64,000 bases of DNA from Rhodamnia argentea (taxonomy: Eukaryota > Streptophyta > Magnoliopsida > Myrtales > Myrtaceae): the NCBI RefSeq assembly GCF_020921035.1, contig NC_063150.1, positions 28,691,826 through 28,755,825 of the forward strand, read 5' to 3'. A program made the translations under genes and the position numbers. The notes below the pieces were generated by a model that saw nothing but the letters and a program-made list of their open reading frames with translations, did not search any database and was not told the DNA's origin. Shown one piece after another: positions 49,301-60,965 of the stretch; the first letter of the stretch is position 1, and every line of letters starts with the position of its first letter.

Positions 49301-49950
49301 TTGACTAATGGGATAGCACTAACTTTGATAACATTTAATGTGAAGATGAAAGAGATAAAGAAAAGAGAAGATGAACAAAAAATTTTCGTGGTTCGGTCAA
49401 ACAAGAAAAAAGTTCCTTGGAAGCCTACATCCATCATTGAAATCCCCATATTTCTTTGGAATATTCATTCTACTTAGATAAAGAATTACTTAATCACTTG
49501 TGAACGAGATCATTTCATATTGACTTGTTCTTCTACTTTTATTGGCAGGTGATAGCTAGCCCTCAACCGCCTTTCTGACTTGTTCGGAAAGGCGGTTGAT
49601 GTGGCAGCGAAACACCCGTGTCCGGGGCATTACCCCCCGAACCCCTGCATTTCTTGCGAGGGGTCACATGTCGTCGGATCATACTTTAGTTTCCCTAAGC
49701 TTACATGGGCGTGCCCGGTGCGAGAAACAAAGGTTCTCAAAGTATTCACCAACTCTAACATTAGAATGTCCATTGAGACTGTATATGTATGGAACTACAT
49801 TGTGGAGATCTGATTCATGGATTTTCTTCCTGCGTTGAAAGTCATTTTTGTTTCTATAAAGAAAATTGCTTATTCATCTTCCGGGAAATAATTTTCGTAA
49901 TGTTGTATGCCTGTTCTTGTGTAAAAGGAGTCGTTCTTGAGAATCCCATT
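49301..49950. other. Possible LTR-derived stretch
   Basis: TTTCGTGGTTCGGTCAAACA and CTACATCCATC near 49384-49435 resemble the corresponding LTR segment of the 12 kb Copia (ACGTGGTTCGGTC, CCTACATCC). This may be an old LTR remnant. No gene was seen. Confidence 0.35.
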
Positions 49951-49959
49951 TCCCGATTT

Positions 49960-50750
49960 ATTTGCATGATGCTATCATCCATGTCAACTAAAGCAACCTA
50001 CTTTTTGTTTGTATGTTCTCCTCTCCCGCTATGTGCTTCAAATGTCTACCTCCAATGTAATGATCCGGCAGATCCGAATGGCAAGTTATGTTTCTAGAGT
50101 CCATATTCATTTGCCTCTCCTATTGGTTTGGTCGTGAACAAAACTAGGAAACAGGCTAGAAGCAAAACCCCGTCGGTTATTTGGATCAAATCGAGAAAAT
50201 ATCAACTTGAACTTTGCTGACCATGAATCCTTGTTCATTTGCTTTGAATAAGGGATACACTTGAAGAATACTTCTTATTGTTTGTAGAGTTAGAAATGGC
50301 CATATGCCATTTGCCATAACTTTTGAGTCAAGCAATATGGTAGACAAGAACGAGAATGTCTTCTGACACAAAAATATTTATGAAAGTGCTTTCGATGCTC
50401 TCTTTTTTTTTTCAGCAAGTAAATGCACAAACTGTCTTGCATTCATATTTTTTTAAATATTTGAACAGCACATAATGTTGAGGAAGCAACTTAAGTTGAA
50501 CTCACTATACCACTTGATCAAAGCTTCTATAACTTGGTTTGAAAGAGTTGAGAAAGTAAAATTAATATCGAGTTTGACAAACGTAGATCCGTAAGCATTG
50601 GGGTATTGTCATAAGGATGATTGCTGCTTCTCAAAGCATTGATAAGGCTAGACTTTCTGACTCCACTTAGACCTATAATCACATTCGTTTGATCTTTCAA
50701 GGTAAATGTGCTGGTTCACTTGTGCCATGACGTAAGACAACTAACGATAA
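49960..50750 (+). pseudogene. Invertase partial copy: intron with the 9-base mini-exon
   Basis: Matches 52270-52810 (AAGTTATGTTT, CATTTGCTTCTCCTATTGGTT, AGAATACTTCTTA, GTCTTTTGACA, CAAACATAGATCC-like blocks). It retains CAG|ATCCGAATG|GCAAGT at 50072-50080, the tiny exon coding DPN of the NDPNG motif of plant acid invertases, followed by a GC donor. No other exon of this copy was found, so it is a tandem-duplication remnant. Confidence 0.65.
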
Positions 50751-51255
50751 CATGCTCGCTTAACTAAGTAATGGTTATAACATGGACTAAACGTTTCGAC
50801 AATGGGTGCAAAAATTCACATAACAATGCTAGCGAAATTATAAAAATTTCCTTCTCTCTTCGTCCCCTTTCCCGCCACAAAAAAAAAAAAAAAGAGAAAA
50901 AAAAATCTCAATGTATTCACATAAATAGAATAAATTTCGAATCGAAAAGAATTTTATTTATTTATCAGGAAAAATAACAAGCAAAAGGTAGAAGAAAAAG
51001 AAATGGTTCACTTCACCGCAGCTCACCAACCGGTGAAGTGTTTTGGGCAGGTCTTGGAGGGACCACCCATCGGGATCAGGTTATTAAAGAGAAGAGGAGG
51101 CCTCTCTTATGGACGTTCCTACGTGGGCGGATGCATAGTAGCTCTTACTTATTTTAGCAAACAATTTGCCCGAAATGGAAAGAAACCGAGGAAGAAGATA
51201 AAGACAATGAAGACTCAAGCGGGGCAAAAAAATGGAACAAGACAGAGACTCTGGA

Positions 51256-51265
51256 CTATAAAAAA
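51256..51265 (+). promoter_or_regulatory. TATA box of the invertase pseudogene
   Basis: CTATAAAAAA about 108-117 bases before the former ATG at 51373, a normal plant spacing. Confidence 0.6.
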
Positions 51266-51391
51266 GCAAGAAGACGCGCTCTGCAGACGATCATTTACAT
51301 CCACTCCACTGTGTGAGAACTTTTCAGAGAAAAACCACGTCCCACCCCCCCAAAAAAACCCAATCCTTGGTCATGGAGGCCACCCGCTTTC

Positions 51392-52064
51392 TCATGAGAG
51401 CGTGTGACAAAAGTCTAATACCTTCACCGAGGAGATTGCCAAGGGGGAACCCAAGTCCGAACCCGTTAACATATCCGGTTAGACCCACATTCACTCAAAA
51501 AGCTTAAGCAATGAGTTATGGGCCAACTATGATATATTAACTACTCAACACCACATCAATTATCCAATGTGGGACTTCTCTAACACAACTTACACATGCA
51601 TTCTAACAATCTCCCCTCATGTGTGAGCTCTAGTGTTAGGTTTGCTCCCCCTTAATCCAAGCATCCTTCCGCACCAACTTATCTTAACGTAAATCTCCAT
51701 CAATGCCCATCGGGCCCCGTATTGCTATACCACAATGCTTACCGACTTGGAAATCGAGTTGGCCACCGGATTCTTTTCTTGAGATATTTACCAAATATCG
51801 ATACATATTGGAGGCCCACCAATCAACCATCGGCTCTGATACCATTTTATGAGAGCACGCAGCAGAAATCCGATACCTTTACCAGGGAGATCGCCAAGAG
51901 AGAGCCCAAGTCTGAGCCCGTTAACATATCTAGTTGGACCCACCTTCACTCAAAAAGTTTGAGCTAATGAATTATGGGCTAACTATGATATATTAATTGC
52001 TTAATACCATATTAATTATTCAATGTGAGACTTCTCTAGCACAACTCACACTTGCATCCTAACA
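51392..52064 (-). mobile_element. TRIM (terminal-repeat retrotransposon in miniature) in invertase exon 1
   Basis: 673 bases: LTRs of about 217 bases at 51392-51608 and 51847-52064, a primer-binding site for initiator-Met tRNA read on the minus strand (51832-51844, TGGTATCAGAGCC) and a purine tract at 51609-51618. No coding capacity. The 5-base duplication CTTTC flanks it (51387-51391 and 52065-52069). The LTRs differ at many positions, so it is far older than the 12 kb Copia. It is a fossil of a family that depends on other elements. Confidence 0.88.
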
Positions 52065-52933
52065 CTTTCTTCCGAAGCTCTCTGCCCTCCTCACCTTCTC
52101 CCTCCTCCTCGCCATGGCGGCTTTTGGTTCCGGCATCACAAAGGGCGCGGTCAAGGAGCGCTGCGGTGCTGTCCCAATGTAACCCACCCATAGGATAGGC
52201 TATCACTTCCTGCCTCCTCGGAATTGGATGAACGGTATGATTTCCCATGATTTTCGATTTGTAGAGATGTTACCCGCCTCTTCTTCGACCGAACCTAACT
52301 TATATTTCTGTTTGTTTGCTCTACTTCGAATCTTCACCTCGAATGCGATGATGTTGCGGATTCGAATAGTAAGTTATGTTTTTGGAATCCATGTTCATTT
52401 GCTTCTCCTATTGGTTAGGTTGTGCCTTTTTTAAAAATCCAAGGCAAATCATATATTAGCCCTAAGAATACTTCTTACTGTGTGTAGAGCTAGAAATGCC
52501 ATCCGCCATTTACCAGAACTTCTGAGTCAAGCAAATAACCAATGTGGTAGACATGAACGATAATGTCTTTTGACATGTCAGCCGCACTATGAAATGATCC
52601 CACAAAGGAAGCAATTTTAAGTTGAATTCACTATACAACTTGATCAAAGCTTGTGTGGTTGATGATGTTAGATGGCTATCGGTATCGGTTGAGTTAAAAG
52701 AGTTGACAAGGTAAATTGATATTTACAGATCTGTGTTTGTCAAACATAGATCTATGAACCTTGAGGCATTATTACTAGTAGTTTGTTGATGTTAGTTGCT
52801 AAGATTGATTACATTTTGTTCACTATTCCACCATTTGGGGGGGGAGCTCGGATTCGTATTGAATTTGACAAACACAGATCCGTAAGCGTTGGGGTAATAT
52901 ACGTAGTTTGGTTATGTTAGTTGCTAAGATTGA

Positions 52934-53068
<135 letters not shown>

Positions 53069-54525
53069 TAAGCCCTCCCTCTAGCCATCTACTCCACCAA
53101 GCTGTTCGACATTAACGGGTGTTGGTCCGAGTAGGCCACTGTCCTTCCGAGCAACAGCCTTGTCATCCTCTACGCCGGCCTCGACACCCATAAATGCCAG
53201 GTCCAGAACTACGCCGTCCCCGCTAATGCCTCGGATCCGAACATCCGGGAGTGGACCACGCTCAATGATAACCCTCTCATTGTCCCCGGGCCTAGCATCA
53301 ATGCCGGCGAGTTTCGTGACCCGACCACCGTGTGGTTCAAGGGCGTGCACTGGAAGATCCTCGTTGAAAGCATTAGGAAGAATCGGGAGATGGCCTATTT
53401 ATACGAGTACACTTCATCAAGTTGGTTGAAAGTTCTTTGATAACAATTTTTTCAAGCACGGGATCCGTCATGTACTGCTGATATTTACTCAAGATCTTGC
53501 TTGGGTCGATGATCGTTGATGAAATGAATTTTACTAAAAAGTGCATTCAGTTTGTCATTTCTTTTTCATATGAAGTGCTAAAAAGATAGTTTTCAAAATA
53601 TTCAATGTTTGTGATGTGCCTTGAATATTGTTTTGTCTATCAACAAACTGTTATCTATTGCCATTGGAGGTGTCGAGGGGAGTAATTTGTATGCGATCGA
53701 AAGCTGTCAACTTATTTGATAGAGTGATCATTCATATATCATATTTCTAGATGTTACATGTTTTTATTTTTCATATGTTAGGTCAGAACTTGTATTTGAA
53801 ATAGTTTAAGCAATTTATTTATTCAATTGTGCCATTATAGAGGGTGTGTTATGACTAGGTTAGTTTTTATCATTTGATAGCGACATGGTTATAACATGAA
53901 AATGTGAATTTCTTATGCGGGAGCAGGGATTTCATCCATTGGATCAAGGCAAAGCACCCGCTGCACTCGGTCCAACATTGGCATGTGGGAGTGCCCCGAC
54001 TTCTTCCCAGTTTTGAAGAACAGCACTAACGGGCTAGACACGTCGGTATTTGGTAAGGGGGTGAAGCATGTGTTGAAGGTCAGCCTCAACCCGAGACGGC
54101 ACGAGTATTGCACGATCGGTACATATCACACTGGTAAGGACAGATACGCACCCGATAACACCTCGGCCGATGGGTGGAGCGGGCTCGGGTATGACTACGT
54201 AAACTTCTATGTTTCCAAGACGTTCTTCGGCCCGGCTAAGAACCAAAGGATCTTGTGGGGTTGGGCCAATGAGTCCGATGTTGTCTCTAAGGAATGGGTT
54301 GGGATTTAGGTGATCAAGTAGATTTACTATTATCTTCTTTTTGAGGCTATTAATTATTTTTCTTGATTATCATTTCTCAAGAACTATTTAGTGTGAACAA
54401 CACAAAAATGAATTTTAGTTATTCATTTTCTATTGCTTTGATGCGAGCCATTCTAAGGAAATATGGTTTGATAGCAATGGTAAATAACTATTGCAATGGC
54501 CCGTTGAAGAGCTACAAACTCTGCG

Positions 54526-57500
54526 TGTGACGATCTGATTTTCCTGTCATTTCGAGATTTTTGATTGTAAGATATCCGTTGAAGTATTTCAGTTATATCT
54601 CGCTCGGATCCGATCAATCGCCGGTTAACAAACCGAAGGAGAAAGGCTAACGCGTGACGAGATACGTGGACCTAGGAAATTCAATTCGAAAACCGCATTT
54701 TGACCATAAGGGTCGTTGAGGGAATATTTAGAGCCGAGGCTAATTTGAGAACGATTAAGGGATTCATTGCTAGTTTTATACAATTGGGACGCAGGTGATG
54801 CCGCATAACCAACATATGATTTGCGAATTTCCTTAAATCAATTTATGACGATCGCGGCCGTCGGGGCTAGTAATAGACCATTGCGATTTCATGACAACCA
54901 AGATAGCTGTGATTTGAATTTTCCTAAGTGTGATGAGAATCATAGAGTCAATACGCGTAATGTTCGCAAAAGCCGCCCGTTAGTTCGGGATAAATTGAAA
55001 TTACGGACGACAAGAAATCGATCACGAAATGGGATCTTAGAAATGGATTTTGCCCCGGGAGCTTCAACCCTATTTTTATTAATCGGACAAGGGCATTATT
55101 GTCATTTGATTATTCCCTTTATATCAGCTGAAATTGGAGGGGCAAAATTGGAAGGAAAGTGTGATATTATGTGTACAATGCTAAATGTCATTAATTCATG
55201 GTGCTCAATTAATGAACTTGACACCTAAGAGAATTTGGGATGAGAATGAGTCATCTTCTCTTTCTTTCTTTTGGATACTTACGTTCAAGAATAGAACAAC
55301 ACCACCATCACCTCCATTTTCTCCTTCCTTCACTCCCTCACGCACAGAAACAATCCGCCCCAACCAGGTTCGATCGCCAACTTCCAGGCCGTCCAACTTT
55401 TCAACCGTCGACAACCAACCGGTGAGCCACCTACCACTGCGAAGATCATCCTGTTGTCGAACTTTTCCAGGTGAAAGTGCACCGTTTGAGCCACTGTGAA
55501 ATTCAGGGCGGCCAATCTCCCGCGAGTCGCCGGAAACCGACTCAACCGGAGGTAGGCTGCTGTTGGTATGTTATTGGACCACCAAATGGACGAATTTTGA
55601 GCTCAAATTTTGGTGACGTTTAGTAGACATGTATATGATGTTGCTGTAAATTTTTAGGCAAAAATGAATGATATCTTGACCTTGAACCACTGTTGTGTTC
55701 AAAGGAGCATAAACTGTCCAATGGCGGATTAGAAGGAATTAACGCCAAACGAAGACTAATCGGTGTCGCCTTGAGCAAAATTTTCGGTGAGGCCCCTTAA
55801 TACATAGACCTTGGTGTTAGCAAGGATATTGATGGATAAATTGAAGGATTAGGTTGAGTTGTTGACTGTTTGAGCTGGATTGAAACAGAACAGGGGGTAC
55901 CCTATTTCGGTTCTGTTCTTACCGAGTTAGAGGGGGCTGTTTGTGATTGAATTGAGATTTAATTTGATCCTTGAGGCATGTTAGGGTGTGGAGTGATATG
56001 TTGAGGAAGTGTATGATCGATGATTTGGTATTTAGGCGGAGGAATATTGATGAATTGATTGATTTTCTCTAGGCTGCTTGCTGCCCTATTTTGAAATTGT
56101 GGGAGCCGAGATGTTTAAGGGCTAGGAAAGAAGTGTTTTGCTGATTAAGCTTAAGGTAAGAAAGTTCTTATGTCTTGGCTAGAACGATTGGGCTCAATTG
56201 GGTGAATACGATGAGGATTATGCAAATTTTGGTGAGTTACGGTGATGTTGTTTGATATATGATCTCGTGTTGTGCCAATTGCTTAAAGACTCATTGAATA
56301 GCCTTGATATGTATTGATTGCCTTTTGTTTGTTGAAAATTTATGTTCTCGCATGCCTTTTATTGTTAACTCTATGTGTGAGCTATATTTGAACTTGAAGT
56401 CATGATTATGGTGAATTGCTGGCATGCTTGAGAAATTGTGGTACCACGATGCGTAAAGACGCGGGGTGGAAATGACCAACGTCCCGATGCGTAAGTGACG
56501 CGGGACGGAAATTATGATGTATCGACATAAGCATGAGATGATTTTGAAAACCCGAGGCATTTTACATGGGTTTTATCGATGAGATGGTCGCGTGCGTAAG
56601 TACGCGGACCAAGCCCGAGGCGTTTCACACGCGGGCTTGAATCGAATGAAGGTGGAAAGAAAGAAAGGCGTGGCTTGGTTTCGTTATGTGCACCTGTCTT
56701 AAGTAAAGGGATGAGATATATTGCCATGATTGAGTAATTGATACTTATCGTTATACATGTACTTTGTATGGTTGTTGTATGCATCACGTTACTGTGCACA
56801 TTGAGCTTATGTTGTTTTTATCTGAATGAACTGTCGGTCTAACCTAGGGATAAGACTTGCCTTAGCGAGATGTAAATCTCACCCCGTCGTGGGACCTTTC
56901 TTTTTCGGACCCTAGAAATTGAAGATGTTGCCTGTCCGATTGGGTGAACCCCAAAAAATGACTAGGTATATTGAGGAGTTTCCTGAAGGAGGAGATATAG
57001 TATATCTTAAAAGGACGACCGTGGTTTAGGTAGATGAGCTCGAAGCATCTTATAAGCCTCATAGGTTCAAGACATGGTTCCGTAGAGTAAATGATGTCGT
57101 ATTTGAATAGTTAAGGCCCCAAGAAGTGCCAGAAGGGGTTATACCTTCTTGGTGCCACACTACCAGGGATGAGATAGAAGTTGAAGCGTCCACCGTAGGT
57201 TCAAGGAATATACCCGAAAAAGAACCAGTGGGAGAGGAGAATATAGAAGTAATAGGGATTTCGGATTTAGAGGATGACGAGATGGACGAGGATTCAATCG
57301 AAGTGCGGTTGGAGTCTTTCTCTGAGTATGATCCCGACGAGGACGCGAATCAAGTTGAGGACATTAGTACTTTCTAGAGTCTCCGTTGTTGGTTGACTTT
57401 GATGCTACTTTTTGTTGGAGACGGTGTTAGGTTAGGGCTTGGTGGCTTCATTTTTGGTTTGCCGTCTTGTCTCTTTGACCTCGGTTGTGTATATTGTTAG

Positions 57501-57750
57501 TTTTTTTTTTGTATCGTTTGTACGGACCTGTATTTATTTATTTATTTGTATTTTTTTATGGATAAAGTCTTTTAGTTTCCGCGCATCTCATTAAGTGGAT
57601 GTATTGAGACGATGGACTGGAGTTGAGTTTATTTTCTTTCATTTTTCGCTTGCAAGTTTCATTTCATTCGCCGTACATGAAGAGCATCCTGGGATAGTAC
57701 TTACGGCGTGTTATGGATGTACGTGCTCGTAAGGGAAGCGGGGCGTTACA
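54526..57750. mobile_element. Solo LTR, probably Ty3/Gypsy (Tekay/Del-like), 3.2 kb
   Basis: Starts TGTGACGATCTGATTTTCC and ends GGGGCGTTACA, with the 5-base duplication CTGCG at 54521-54525 and 57751-57755. No second copy of its start was found inside, nor a primer site, gag or pol, so a solo LTR left by recombination is the best reading. A length of about 3 kb and a TGTRACGAYC start suit long-LTR chromoviruses. An 83-residue acidic ORF (57126-57377) and a 135-residue ORF (54821-55228) inside show no retroviral domain. No LTR pair, so the age cannot be dated. Confidence 0.75.
56440..56620. repeat. Short repeated motif inside the solo LTR
   Basis: ATGCGTAAAGACGCGGGG, ATGCGTAAGTGACGCGGGA and GTGCGTAAGTACGCGGACC repeat a GCGTAAG-ACGCGG core, which can form a hairpin each time. 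CCCGAGGC-TTT-CA-G-GGG also occurs twice (56552, 56611). Confidence 0.7.
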
Positions 57751-58719
57751 CTGCGGGGACGAAAAATTCACATGAGTAGTGTCAAGCTTAATAATGATGA
57801 ACATGTCCAGATTAAGGGAATCATAGCTACTCAGGTTCGTATATTTTCTCTGCGATCTTTAGTCCGGTGCGCCAAATTTTGATTGAAGAAAGCTCCCACA
57901 ATTTTATATTGTCATTTTGAATGTTCACAGGCTGATGTAGATGTTGTGTTCTCGTTCTCAAGCCTAGACGGGGCTAAGCAATTCAATTCAAGTTAGATGA
58001 ATGCGCAAGACCTCTGCGGCTAGGAGGGGTCGGGAGTTCCGGGCATAGTCGGGCCTTTCGGGCTCTTGACTCTAGCCTCCGAGGACCTGCAAGAGTTCAC
58101 CCGTCTTTTTTAGGATCTTCGGAGCAGAAGATCATAACAAGCACAAAGTCCTCTTGTGCTCTGATGCAAGGAGGTTTGTCATAATCAACTTCATCTTATT
58201 CGATTTTTCTGGTTCATAATAAGCTTCTTGATAGACTAATTTTGTGATTACATCTTTAATTCCTTTTTTTTGGGTTTAAATGTAGCTTGTCTCGAGAATC
58301 AGGTATCTATAAACCATCCTTTGCCAGCTTTGTGGACGTAGATTTGAGTGGTTGGAAGATTTCTCTCGGGAGCTTGGTAAGCGATGCGCGATCCATCATC
58401 AATCCTTAACCCAATTCTTGTTTCAGTTGGAGGGTCGATTACAAAATTGCCACAATAAGACGGAATTTAGCAAATGCACGTCCATTCAATTGTATACAAA
58501 ATTGTAATGTTTGATGTGAATGTCCGGATCGATCATTCCGTGGTGGAGAGCTTCGAGGCTGGGGGCAAGATATGTATTACATCTAGGGTGTACCCAACTC
58601 TCGCATTGTTCGATGACGCCCGTCTCTTCGCCTTCAACAATGGGACTCGGACGATCATGGTCGAGACACTTGATGCCCGGAGCATGAACGGTGCCATGAT
58701 GAACCCAATACTTGAGTAG

Positions 58720-59815
58720 AGCAAAAACTTGAGTCTGTCTCGGGCTCTAGCAACATTAGGGAAATGAGGGGTCTTTGTTTATGTCGATGTAAATAATGAG
58801 AGCTTAACACTACTCCTAGTACTCAATTCCAGTTCACCCGCGTTTCAAAATTGTGAGAGGAAATTTCTTTTGGCCACTTGTCAGCAGTACATGTACAACT
58901 TACAATTAGCTTCCATTAGCATTCAATAGTACTAAGGTTTAGATGATCCTATAGAAAAAATTTTGGTGCCCGACCATGGCTACATTCCAAAAGCACTTCA
59001 AGACCAAAGAGAAGGACATCTCAACTTTTCGCGGGATTCCCGAATCGATTGTTGCTCCGAATAGTTCAATTTCGATATACTCTTTTAGGGTACAGAAAGT
59101 GGGCGAGTTGTGAAGAGATTGACCGCATGATATGGTATTACTATTGCTTGTTCAACTTGTGACTATTGACTAAAAGTTTTTCAATTCTAATTTCTCTAGT
59201 TACATGGCTATTGCAAGGTAAATGACTAGGCTATATTATGACTTCTAATGGATGCGGCTTCCATTATTGTAGCCGATAACGTGTGAAAGGGACTCTCGGG
59301 AGCTAATGAAAGCTATTAAATTCCAAGTGATTAACATTTAATCAGAACAAGGTGCGGTGGCGTGGATTAGGAATGAGCTGAAGTTCGAGTACCTTGCATT
59401 GGTGATGAGCACTACCGCCTTCGGCCATCATTCATGGATATTATTGACCACCATCCATTACACACTCATACATCCGTTCAAAATAAAACAGGCAATAAAG
59501 GTCATACGAACCAATCAAGGAATTTGGTTTGGGAAGTTGATTTTCCCATGGATTTTGATTAACCCAACCGCCTTATAAGAAAATTAGCTATTTATTGATT
59601 AAAGTTAACAATTATTAACCCCAAGTTAACATTGTTAATCACTAATTAAGTTCTAATGACCATTCTAATCTACCCTTCGATGAACATGCATACATGTAAT
59701 TAAAAGGCAGTCAAGCCACCCATGAGTTAAGGGCAAATTAGGATTTTGAAGATTTCTACATTATTAACACATGCTTCAAGAAAGAAAGCTTCTACAAGTC
59801 TATATTGTCATTGTG
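58720..59815. other. Intergenic stretch between invertase copies
   Basis: Probably includes the former 3' region of the invertase pseudogene and spacer DNA. An ORF at 59357-59578 has no recognised motif. Confidence 0.4.
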
Positions 59816-59828
59816 AATGTTCATAGGC

Positions 59829-60598
59829 TGATTTGGACGTGGTGTTCTCGTTCTCGAGCATGGACGGGGCTGAGTAATTCAATTTGAGCTGGGTGAACGC
59901 GCAAGACCTCTGCGGAAAGAACGGCTCAGAAGTTCTGCGCACCATTAGGCCTTTCGAGCTCTTGATGTTGGTCTATAAGCACTTGGACCTGTCTTCTTTA
60001 GGATCTTCAAAGCTGATGATTAAAACAAGCACAAAGGCCTTGTGCTCGATATAAGGAGGTCTCGTGATAATTGATTTCATTTTATTCAATTTTTCTTGTT
60101 TATAATAAGCTTCCTCATGGACCAACTTTCTGATTATGTCTTTATTTCCTTTTTTTGAAGGGGTTAAATTACAGCTCGTCTCGTAATTTAGAAATCCATA
60201 AAAAAATATTTTGCTGGGTTCGTGGACATGGATTTGAGTGGTGAAAAGATTTCTCTCGGGAATCTGGTAAGTAATATGATTCATCATATATACTTTACTT
60301 ATTTCTTGTGGAGGGTGGGTCGATTTCAAAATTGCCAAAATTGAACGGAATTTAGTGAATGCGCATCCATTCAATTGTATAGGAAATTGTAATGATGATA
60401 TGAATGTCCGGATCGATCATTTCGTGATGGAGAGCTTTGGGGCCGGAGGCAAGACATGCATCAAATCTAGGGTTTACTCGACTCTCGCGGTGTTCGACAA
60501 CGCTCGTCTCTCTGTCTTCAACAATGGGACTCAAACGATCATGATCTAGACTCTTGATGCCCGGAACATGAACCGGGCCTCGATGAACCCATATCTTT
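59829..60598 (+). pseudogene. Invertase C-terminal partial copy
   Basis: Repeats the last part of the main pseudogene: ADLDVVFSFSSMDGAE, WVNAQDLCGKNGSEV, then ISLGNL (near 60255) and a last exon of [36 protein letters not shown] and LDARNMN. It has at least two in-frame stops (after DGAE and after TIMI). The end runs into a TRIM. No upstream exons are present, so it is a truncated tandem copy. Confidence 0.85.
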
Positions 60599-60965
60599 TG
60601 TGACAACGCAGACCCAATAAGTACGGAGGGATGAGCTAGTGCAACGCCTTGGTAGTATGCGGGCAAGGCTAAGCGCATGTCTTCTGTCCCACATTGTCTG
60701 GGAGGAGTCCTAGGCTAGTTGGTAATGCTTGGGATTCTTTACTTTGTGTAACGCATTTTAAAGCCGTGAGGGTTCCGGCCTAAAGTGGACAATATTACAC
60801 GGTTGTAGCCCCCTAATGTCCTTACATGTGGTATTAGAGCCGACTCTCGATCACGTGTGGGGCCACAGCGGGCGCTATGCTCGAAGGAGGAGAGAATGTG
60901 ACCACTCAAACCCGGTAAGTACGGAGGGACAGGCTATTGCAACATCTTGGCGGTTCATGGAGTGA
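60599..60965 (+). mobile_element. TRIM element, second LTR truncated
   Basis: First LTR 60599-60826 (TGTGACAACG...CCTTACA), a primer-binding site TGGTATTAGAGC at 60829-60840, about 70 internal bases, a purine tract GAAGGAGGAGA near 60883, then a second LTR start at 60897 (TGTGACCACTC, sharing AGTACGGAGGGA and TGCAAC). The second LTR matches for only about 60 bases, so it is incomplete. No coding capacity. It is unrelated to the 51.4 kb TRIM by sequence. Confidence 0.7.

Noticed and set aside
48969-49304. 111-residue ORF across the minisatellite
   Set aside because: Its internal repeats simply translate the DNA repeat; no family resemblance.
51003-51407. 134-residue ORF over the invertase promoter
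   Set aside because: It crosses the TATA box and the start codon of the invertase pseudogene in another frame and has no domain.
54821-55228. 135-residue ORF as a possible gag
   Set aside because: No zinc knuckle or capsid motif, and it lies inside a stretch whose ends define an LTR.
57126-57377. Acidic 83-residue ORF in the solo LTR
   Set aside because: No retroviral or host domain is visible and it lies wholly within LTR sequence, so I did not call it a gene.
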